Positions 1 to 9,400 of a stretch of 64,000 bases of DNA are shown piece after piece. Both the position numbers and the translations under genes were made by a program. The notes beneath the pieces are model-generated. The model did not search any database. It worked only from the letters and a program-made list of their open reading frames with translations, and was not told the origin of the DNA. Position 1 is the stretch's first letter, and every line of letters starts with the position of its first letter. The stretch covers positions 77,831,869 to 77,895,868 of the forward strand of contig OZ024828.1 in NCBI GenBank assembly GCA_964016985.1, written 5' to 3'. This DNA comes from Anodontia alba. Lineage: Eukaryota > Mollusca > Bivalvia > Lucinida > Lucinidae.

Positions 1-435
1 ATGAAGCAAGGCAGACAGGAGAACACAAAATGGAACACCCAAGGGAACAAGACATGGAACAGGCAGATAAAACAAACACGGAACATACAAGGGGACGAAA
101 CACGGAACAGGCAGGGGAACAAGACATGGAGCAAGCAGTGGAATACGACATGGAGCACACAGCGGAAAGAAACACGGAACAAGCAGCGGAACGAAATATG
201 GAACAGGCAGGGGAACCAGATATGCATGGAACAAATGGAACAGGAGACTGACATAACTGAGAAAGACGAGAAAATACGACGTTTGTCTGATCTTCTAAAA
301 GAGATGTCTGCAGACAAGTCCATGCTGAGTCAGTTTCTGAAACAAACTAACTTTTCCTTTGATATAAACAAGGTTACCACCTCAACGCCGAAGTCGGACA
401 TTAAAAGGGATATACGATACAGCCTAAAGGTATGA
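1..435 (+). pseudogene. GGAACA-minisatellite reading frame upstream of the Ulp1 domain (5' partial)
   Basis: The frame is open from the window edge. Its first 80 or so residues are degenerate repeats such as GNKTWNRQ, encoded by a short GGAACA(A/T)GG-type tandem repeat that is also open in a second frame (30-251, repeats such as GEQDMEQA). Residues 80-144 are ordinary, non-repetitive sequence with a charged, helix-like stretch. The frame ends at a TGA at 433-435. The sequence AAAG|GTATGA at 427-435 is a good splice-donor match. Removing 430-492 (63 nt, ending AG) would keep the frame and enter the Ulp1 domain, but a pyrimidine tract is missing. It is probably the N-terminal part of the same mobile-element gene as the next two entries. 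I do not recognise the region before the Ulp1 domain. Confidence 0.35.
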
Positions 436-492
436 ATACCGGCATACATAAATAAACTGTTCCACAATTTAAATATCATAGACAACCAATAG

Positions 493-1034
493 AAAAAAAA
501 TCTAAAATCGAAACAATGGTTGAATGACATAATTATCAACAGTTCGATAAATTTGCTTCAGTATCAGTTTCCGGATTTGGAATGTTTTCAGACATTCAGC
601 TCGCATACCAGCTGGATTTTGAAAAACGCAGTAAGTTATTCATACAAATCAACAAAAGGTCGCCCAGTGATGGAGGTTCACACTGGCTGACAGTAAGCAA
701 TATAAATTGTATGGAAAAAACTGTAAAGGTTTATGACTCGGCATCATACACAGTGATTTGCCACATGAAGATGGAGATGGTTGTGGCAAGTCTAGTATCC
801 ACAAGCGCAGACAACCTACGAGTCTTATTTCCAAATGTATCGCTACAAACAAATGGATATGATTGTGGTCTCTATGCTATAGCGAATGCAACTACATTAG
901 CATATGGGATCGATCCATCTACGCAGTTGTACATTCCAAGAATGGTGAGGGAGCATTTATTTAAATGTCTAGAGCAGAAGCACCTCGAGCTATTCCCTAT
1001 AATAAAAATAGTAAGAATGAGAGAAAAACAATGA
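493..1034 (+). pseudogene. Ulp1/SENP-type C48 cysteine protease domain, frameshifted
   Basis: The domain starts in frame 1 at 517 (WLNDIIINSSINLLQYQFP, typical of the first helix of Ulp1-like domains). Near 575-590 it moves to frame 3, which continues to the TGA at 1032-1034. The expected catalytic residues are all visible in the frame-3 part that begins at 582: His34 in SHW, Asp52 in VYDS, Gln89 and Cys95 in the LQTNGYDCG block. Family knowledge: these residues form the active site of the deSUMOylase-like C48 proteases, which are also found in several eukaryotic transposons. The frameshift suggests decay, although an unseen intron cannot be excluded. A PHD finger follows in the next frame and inverted minisatellites flank the unit, so a mobile-element origin is more likely than a cellular SENP gene. 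Confidence 0.7.
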
Positions 1035-1204
1035 GAAATACAATAGATGTGCCACTGTATTGTCTCTGTCACATGCCTGATACAACGTCAATTTATATAT
1101 ACTGCGACGCATGTGCTGGTGAATACCATCCTCGGTGTGTTGGCATTGACACATCTGTTACAGACTCTACCGAGTTCACGTGTCCAAAGTGCAGACAACA
1201 ATAG
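1031..1204 (+). CDS. PHD-type zinc finger ORF downstream of the Ulp1 domain
   Basis: A 57-residue frame carries a complete C4HC3 PHD pattern: CLC, then CDAC, HPRC and CPKC. This fold usually reads histone H3 tails or targets chromatin. Its ATG at 1031 overlaps the TGA of the protease frame as ATGA. The two domains could therefore be one protein whose frame was broken by mutation, or two products joined by termination-reinitiation. The open frame runs upstream to about 965, but the first 22 residues of that extension overlap the protease frame and look non-native. After the stop there is a short AT-rich tail (AATAAA near 1308). Confidence 0.6.
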   Translation: MRNTIDVPLYCLCHMPDTTSIYIYCDACAGEYHPRCVGIDTSVTDSTEFTCPKCRQQ

Positions 1205-1439
1205 GTGTTAAACGCTATTAAAGATTACCACTAGTCTGTCATAAGATAGAACGTTTTCATTATGGTAAATCTTTCACAAAACATAGTTATTAATTATTGT
1301 TTTCCAAATAAATGGATTATCTATAACAAAATCCTTGATGTGTTCCATTTACTTTACCTTCTCTGTGTCAAATTCCTGATCTGTCCGAAGTAATATAACA
1401 TTATTTTTTCGTAAACTATCCACGTTCTGTTTCATGTTT

Positions 1440-1740
1440 TATTGTATGTAATATGGAATAGAATTCGGAACATGGACAGGGATAGCTGCTGTTCTGTTCC
1501 GTGTTTAGGTCCTTGTGCAGTTCCGTGTTTCACTCCATGTTGTTGTTATTGTTGAATATAATTTCCGCCGTATTCGACGCACCTCTTGTTCCGTTTGGTA
1601 TTCCACTCCATGTTCCATTCCATGTTCCAGGCTACGTTCCATTTGTTGTTCCGTTCCATGTTCCGTTCCGTGTTCTAGTCTATGTTCGATTCCGTTTTCC
1701 ATTCCGGGTTTTAGTAACGACCGTCTCTAACAAGAAAGAT
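1440..1740 (-). repeat. GGAACA-type minisatellite, inverted relative to 1-240
   Basis: Short repeats of TTCC(A/G)TGTTCC type fill this stretch. Read on the minus strand they are GGAACATGG-like, the same motif as at 1-240 but in the opposite orientation. Translations of both arrays give similar low-complexity peptides (EHGTEHGTEQ here, EQDMEQA on the left). The two arrays bracket the Ulp1/PHD frames. Confidence 0.55.
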
Positions 1741-2070
1741 AACTCTTGATCTGTGATGCTATCAGCAACCATTCAATTGCGCGGTGCCAGCTGGAACCTT
1801 GGGCTAAGGTGACAGGGCGAACACATACTATTAAATTATTATATAGTACAATGCCAGAAAACGTTATGCAGATTAAGTAAAAAAATTTAAGAAACAAACT
1901 TCATCAATATAAGTGAGCAGACAGACCTACATATGCACCAAAGTGCATCAATATATGTGTTTTGTATGTATATACATATACAATATGTATAAATAGATCT
2001 ATATTATATATTTTATTTTATCAGCGGTGGTTTAGCGTGGTTTGGGGTGATTGAGGTAGTCTGGGGTGGG
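1741..2070. other. AT-rich spacer without recognisable genes
   Basis: The stretch holds TATA/CATA-rich sequence around 1940-2020 and no coding signal. It separates the Ulp1/PHD unit from the fold-back element. Confidence 0.5.
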
Positions 2071-3103
2071 GTCGGGTATGAAAGCCACGGCCGAGCTGCC
2101 GAGCCGAGCCTGATATAGTGTTTTCTTGAATTTGTTCAAACAAGTTCAAGATACTTATATCTTTTAATCTCATATTACCATATATGTAAAATGCTGTACT
2201 AAAAATTAAAATTTGTATAATTAATTGCTTTTTTATGATGTAATATCCAGTTTTCCATTCAACAGGGGTATGAAACCCACGGCCGCGAAAGGGATATATT
2301 TTGGCCATTTTGTGAACAAATGGCGATATTTTAAAATATGAGTATTTGACAGTGGTTGCAAAAAGATATTTAAAACACTTTTGAATCATTGTAACATGCA
2401 GGAACTGTTTATATTTCCCATAATTCTTCTTTTTCATCCAAATATCGAGGATCGGCAGGATCTAAATATAGAACCGAGAAAACTAAATGAAAGTAACCGA
2501 AACGGAAAGCAAGAGCATCGAAAGGGCCTAAACTTAACAATTACATCTAATACCAGTATGATGACCAGCATTAATGGGAAAAACTATCAAATTTGTTATA
2601 GATGTGGAGTTATAAATGACTTTATTATTAGATCACTTAAATCTTTAGGCCCTTTCAACCGTTTCGGTTATTTTCGTTTAGTTTAAGTCTATTCTATTTT
2701 TAGATTCTGCCGATCCTCGTTATTTCGAGGAAAAAGAAGAAAAGTGGGATAAACAGTTTCTGCATGTTATAATGACTCAAAGCAATTTTAAATATCTTTT
2801 TGCAACCTCTGTCAAATGCTCATATTATAAAATATCGCCATTTGTTTACAAACTGGCCAAAACATATCCCTTTCGCGACCGTTGCTTTCATACCCCTGTT
2901 GAAGGAAAATTGAATATAAAGTCATAAATAAGCAAGTTATTGTACAAATTTTAATTGTGAATACAGCATTTTACATATAAAGTAATATAAGATTAAAAGA
3001 AATAAGTATCACGAATGCGTTTGAACAAATACAAGAAAACACTATATCAGGCTCGGCTTTTTCGGCTCGGCTCGGCAGCTCGGCCGTGGCTTTCATACCC
3101 GAC
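2071..3103. mobile_element. 1 kb fold-back element (long inverted arms)
   Basis: The left arm starts GTCGGGTATGAAAGCCACGG and is mirrored by the right arm ending CCGTGGCTTTCATACCCGAC. The pairing continues inward over roughly 450-480 bp per arm (for example ATATAGTGTTTTCTTGAATT against its complement, and GAGGATCGGCAGGATCTAAA against a similar complement), leaving a loop of about 100 bp near 2546-2645. Arms differ by scattered substitutions. GC-rich GAGCCGAGC motifs sit at both tips. Reading frames that cross the arms are incidental. A clean target duplication is not visible, although GTGGTTTGG-like sequence lies on both sides. Confidence 0.75.
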
Positions 3104-3305
3104 ACTGTGGTGGTTTGGTGTAATTCGATGGACCCCTAAAAAAGAAAAAAAGTAGTGTTCGCTGATTATTGTTCGCTAGCTTGATTTTACCGACCACTAA
3201 AAAACAAAAAAATAAATAAATAAATAAAAAAAATGGTTTAATTAATATATATAGCTTTTTTCGCCACATTTTCTACTTTTCAAGGGAATTTTGAAAATTT
3301 GCAGA

Positions 3306-3442
3306 ATGCCCTTCATGAAAGGACCAGCGCCTATTAGGCGAACTTTAAGATATCTTCAACACGGAGACCTCATTTTGAAGAAAAATGTGAAAGCGATGAC
3401 AATCAATTATAATGTAGACCAGAGATCCAGCAATGGTGCACA
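3306..3442 (+). CDS. MRPS25: MRPS25 exon 1
   Basis: This exon encodes residues 1-45 and two bases of codon 46. The ATG is chosen because [12 protein letters not shown] aligns with the start of mS25 homologues, and because the line continues without a break to the donor CACA|GTAAGT. Met4 is a possible internal start but would remove conserved residues. Confidence 0.95.
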
Positions 3443-6400
3443 GTAAGTCAGTGGCTTTTCTTTCTTTCTACAGCTACTGAAGCCAATGGTCATACTTGGT
3501 ATACCGTTTGAAATTTTAGAAACCTAAAAGACTAGGGGATAGGGCTATCATTATCGCCCGTGTCCTTGACGTGTGCCATGTGAGTTGCTTGAACATATAG
3601 TATGCTCAAATATCATAACTCACTTGGATGAATATCATCTCTTGTCCGACATGCATTTAGGAAAAGGCACAGTTACGAAACTCAGTTGACCACTGTTATA
3701 AATGATTGGGTAAAAATCTTGGACAAAGGAGAGCAGGTTGACACATTTATTCTGGACAAGAAGGCATTTGACACCCCGCCTCATAAACTTCTTAAAAGCA
3801 AATTATTTGGTTACGGCATTGGTGGAAAGACACTCCGGTTTCTTTGCTACAGTACACAAGGAGCGCTGTTGTAAACGGTGAAACTTAAGAGTGGGCTCCA
3901 GTTTTGTCAGGTGTCCCACAAGGGACCATTCTTGGTTCATTATTGTTCTCTCTGTACATTTAAATGATATTTCCAAAGACATAGACTCAGAAATAAGACT
4001 TTTCACAGATGACTGTGTTTGCTATCGTGAAATCAGAGACACAGACAACTCATTGAAACTGCAGAAGGATATAGATCTATAGATTAGGATGTTGGGCCAC
4101 AAAATGGGGTATGAGATTTCAGCCAGTCAAATGCAATATAATGCAAAAAACTAGGAAAAGAACAAATAAGATTGAGGCTTCTTACACTTTAGAGCAGGGC
4201 TCTGGAAATTCTGAAATCTGAATCAGTCCAGCCGATGACGATGACGTCATCATTGAGCCCATTTCCAAAAAAAATATAATATCACCTGTCACGAAAACTA
4301 ATGACAATTGGCAACTCTGTTATATGACTGAAGTCCGAGTATAACGAGCATGATCAAAGGCGTCATCAATAAATACAGTTAGGTATGTAAAAAGAAAGAA
4401 AGGAAAAAAAAAGAGGGATGATTTTGTTGTTATTTCCACCTCCGCAGGGTTTTCCTAGATAACTATTTATAAACAACTGATTCCCATTTTGTGTAAGCAC
4501 GAAGACAGCGGGAAACAGGAGAGACGGAACGAAACAACTTTCATGGACGTAATTAGGTCTGATAAAAAAAGGCCTGTGCCACGGGCGGTTTTGCAGTTTT
4601 CAGTGTTTCAAGATCTGACCAGACTGCTTAAATTTTAAGCACGGACTAATCTTGTCTAGCGCAAGTGGTGCATTACTTATTTTTACCGTGAAATCTTGCT
4701 TGAATTATACTCTCGTGTTACGGCCGTCAACAAAAAAAAAAAAGCAAACAATAAGATGCAGATCAGACGCTGTTGTATGCGACATCTGATCAGGACATAC
4801 ACGGTTTGGGAATTAATTTATCAAATCTGGGACCAACAAACCATGTTGATCAAAACAAAAAAGAAGAGGAAGAAAAATGGTGCGTTCAAGCGGTGCATTC
4901 TTTTATCACTCTCAGTTAAAGGGACCTTTGATCTTTTGGACACGCAGACTGCACCTGATGTTTTGCAGTCTCACTGTATTCACGCATGTCACACAAACGG
5001 ATTAATTATCAGACTACCATTACTGATGATTCGTGTTAATCGCTTGTTTACCGCACAAAGGACAGTGAAGTGTTTTTTTTTTTGAGAATGTTTGGATAAT
5101 GACGTAATTAATTTGTGCTGTGGTAGGTTGCCGTTATTCATCTGTCTCTCCAATATACATGTCAAATGACCGTTTAGAGCCTTTTAACTACCATAATATC
5201 GCATTTAAAAGGTGCGTGGACGTTGTCAGTTTGGGAAGACTTGACCTTTTATGATTTTTTATGCATCATAAATTCGTGAAAATTGGTTGGTTGGGGAAAA
5301 AATGGGGTTCAAGGCACAGTCCAGAATTCTTATTTTCGGTCCAGACCAGCTATTTTCCAGTTTTCCGGAGCCCTGCTTTAGAGGGTATGGTCCTCGAAAA
5401 TGTGGATGCCATTAAATACAAATGTATCTACATGTAGGAGTAACAATTACGCATGACTTGAGATGGAATACACATAACAGCAACACGTGTACTAAGGTAA
5501 ATAGAACTCTTGGTTTCCTGAGATGAAATCCTCAGGATGTTAAAGAGGCAGCATATAGGGGACTTGTTTGCCCCGTTTTGGAATATGGCAGCTGTGTTTG
5601 GGATCCCCAAGGCATGGCTCTTCAACAAGAAATCGAAAAAGTTCAGAATAGGGCTGCTAGGTTTGTTACTAGCAATTACTGTTTTGAAACTGAGAGTATG
5701 ACTGGAATACTGGAAAAACTAAAATGGGAGTCTCTCAAGAAAAGGAGGAGAGACAGGAGTCTGATTCTTTTGTACAAATGTCTAAAGCATGCTGCCAGCA
5801 TTCCAACAGATGATCTTATCCCCCCAATTAGGTGCAGCAGAAATCATCACTCATTGACTTTTCAGACCCCCGCTGCAAGAACTGACATTTACAAGGGCTC
5901 ATTCTTCCCTCAAACAGTCAGAGATTGGAATGCCCTTTCAGATTTGATCATTACCTTTGTTGAAGGTGCAGAGGATGGTGTGGCTAGGTTTACCTCTCAA
6001 GGTGAAGGCTAGGGACTAACTTCCCATATCACAGGTCTTGGTGAATGAATGTCATTAGAGTGATTAGACGTATTACCAGTAAAAATTCTGCTTCTGATTC
6101 TGAAGAAAGCCTTTCAAAAAGGCAGTATTGAGGCGAGGAGAAGGAGTTACTTGTGCATTGTGTGAGTCATCGATGGAGTGGGGAGGGAGGAGGGGGGCTG
6201 ATATTGTAATGGATAAGGAATATACCGTAGAAATGACACCAACAGCTCGACCCACTTGGCTTAGTGGTATAGCATCCACTTGGAATGGTAGGTTGTGGGT
6301 TAAAATCACAACTATGCCATACCAAAGGCATAAAAATGGTACTACATGTAGGTGCTCCCTTGGTTGACGATCACATTATCAAGAGTAGTTCTAAGAAGAT

Positions 6401-9400
6401 GAATTAAGCCAGATGATAACTTAAGTAACTATCAATGGATTTCACCAAACTTAATATGTGTGCATTGATTACATGATATTGTGGAGATCTTTTTTACAAT
6501 TGTTGATTGGTAAATTTCATCAATATTTGATAGAGTTACATGTACCTGTCCACCACACGTCCATGTTTTAGTTTCCAGAGGATAACTTGAATAAATATCA
6601 ATGAATTTTCACCAAACTTCGTATATGCATTGATGTTGTGGTGATTGCTTTGAGATTGCTAATGGGCAGATCTCGTCAATTTTTGACAGATTGCTAGCCA
6701 CATATTGTATGTTCGTTTCCGGGTGATAATTTGAGTAAATATCAATAGATTTTCAACTTGGTATGTGCATTGATATTGTGGAGATCTGGTAAGGGACAGC
6801 TAACTGGCAAATTTTGTCAAATTTAGACAGTTTATAGTGGCAAGGTAGTATAGTTTCATATTTTTATTTATTGTGAAAACCAACTTCTCAGAAAAACAGA
6901 ACTCTGTCTAAACCAAACAAGCATACTCATTACTGAAACAGAAACATTTCCAAATATAATTAGAACACTGTTGTTTATCTTCTAGAAAATCCAGTATGTC
7001 AAAATTCAGAGTAATTATGAAAAATAGGCACTGCTAAGGGTGAGCGTAATATCTGACCAGTTAATTGCATCTGTGACACTGACTGTGTAGATACTGGAAA
7101 TACCACAGAGAATCGAAAGCATAATTGCATGACTTCCATGCAAATAGTCAGCAGTAACATTGTGCTACATGAAGGAAAGAGTCTAATCTCTTGGTTTACA
7201 ATTTTGGACTCCTTGTCACACCAATGGAATTTCAATCATAGATTGTGGTTTAGTGCATACATTTTCAAGCATGAGCAATAAAATTATTGGAAGCAATAGA
7301 TAAGGCTGGCACATTTAATCAGATAATCAATTAATTGATCGATAAATTCCACAAAAATGATTATCATTACTGATTTGCTAATAATCGATCATTTAATTTC
7401 TGTGTCTGTTACTTTACCGTATTTACCATTAAAGTAGTATTCAGACACCTAAACTCCTTACCATACATAATCTAAACTTTGAACAAGTACAATTTACTAC
7501 CCATTGTTGTACCTAAAAATAACTGGATGGGTGGCAAACAGTGTAGACCATGATGAGATGCCGCATTTGCAGCGTCTTATCAGGGTCTACACTGTTTGCT
7601 CAGACCTGGCTGACGGAATATATGCAATAAAGTATAACATATGGTAAGAGTCATGCTCAGACAGGTAAAATTATGGCCAAATCTTCAGTGATTACTAATC
7701 AATTATTGATCACAATGGCAGGACTGATAATCGATTATCTTTTCAGCTCCGATTAGCCAGCCTTAGCAATAGATGTATGAAACATGGCTGCACCCATCAG
7801 TGGTAAATTTCATCAAAATTCACACCAGTAATTTGAAGTTTATCAGATTCCACAGCTACACGGGCTGAGAACCCTAGATAAGATGCCTTTTTCACCCCAA
7901 AAGTATTGGTAGTTTTCATACTTCTTTGCAAATGCATATGCATCACGAAAACATACCTATATACTTTTGACTCCCTTAAACCCCACTTTTATACAGTAAA
8001 ACTGGGGTTTACAGGGTATACATTATTTTTCTTATTTCTGCTCAAAAAATATATTGTGGGTACTTTTTAGAACTGCCTCGGTGAAGCGGTTCTAACAAGT
8101 ACCCAAAATCTATGTTTTTAGCAGGAATATGAAAAATATCAGATTTTTTTTATCTGAAAATTTTCCTTTTTTGGTTGTAAAATTTTCAATATATTTGAAA
8201 AGGCATGTTTTTGTAATGGTTTGGGTACTCAGTAGAACTTTAGAAATGCCTCAAGGGCCTCCCTGAGCCACTTCCAATGGGTACCCACAACATATGTTTT
8301 CATGGAGCAATATTTAAGAAAAATATTTATTTGGAGACCATGTTGCCTAGAACTGTAGTTTGATAGGGGCCCTTCCCTGTATGTGTCTTAAGGGAAAAGG
8401 GTGGAATTAGTTGTTAACTTTTGAGAGGAGGTATCAAGAAAATATTTTTTTATTTCTCAGATAAGGTACATGTTGTAGGGACTCGTTTGAAGAACCTCGC
8501 TAAGGCACTTCTATTGAGCGGTCACACGACTTACCGAAATACTACCGAAATACCTGAATGCCCGTGAAAAATGCAGGAATACCTGTGAAAGATACCTACT
8601 GAAGATACCAATACTGGCTTTAATTAATGGTGAAATATTATGTAAACATAAGAAATGGGAGAGTATTGTAATTGCATTAATAATTTGCATTTTATTGTCT
8701 TTGAAGTGTTGTCTTCGAAAACATTGTTGATAGTCCACTAATTCAGAGCTGGAATACCACCGGAATACCTGTGAAAAACATGAATAACCATCACTTCAAA
8801 CAAAAACTGCACATGACTGTTGTATAAAACTTTTATCAATTGAGCGAATGACTTGTTCCGATTGATTTTGTTGAATCTCGGGCGTTTTGCGGACTCAACC
8901 AAACGAAGCTAGTAACTCCGAGTAAACGCATATACTCGGAGCTGATCTGAGTCTTCTCTGATCACACAGGTCTTATTGTCATAAAAGCATTTTCTAAATT
9001 TCCATGTTCCCTGTTCCCCCAAATTAGTTTCATTCCCTTGTTCTCTGTGGCGTCTGAGCTGGTCTACACTGTTTGCATATGTCCCTATACGTAGGTTCTT
9101 TAAATTGTTAATAAGTGCCAGTTTCATATGCATTTCTGATAAGAAAAGGCTCTATAATTTAACGAACATAAGTTTGTTTTTATGACAAGGTACCCTCTGA
9201 CTGGGAGCAGAGTTTCATTGTCTGCCTCTACAAGGGAAAGTGGGACGCACTGGAAAGGGGCAACTACCGCGGTCTCAAGCTGACAGAGCAGGTTATGAAA
9301 ATCCTGGAGAGGATTGTGGATGGCCTCAACAGACAGTTGGTGTCAATCGACGATTCCCAGTTTGGCTTTGTCCCAGGCAGAGGCACTGCAGACGCAATCT

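Noticed and set aside
3686..4082. Independent small genes from short adjacent frames
   Set aside because: Together they are frame-shifted pieces of one reverse transcriptase with motifs A, B and C in order.
4696..5085. 129-codon open frame, lysine-rich
   Set aside because: It lies wholly inside the hAT-like element, is driven by A-rich sequence and shows no transposase motif.
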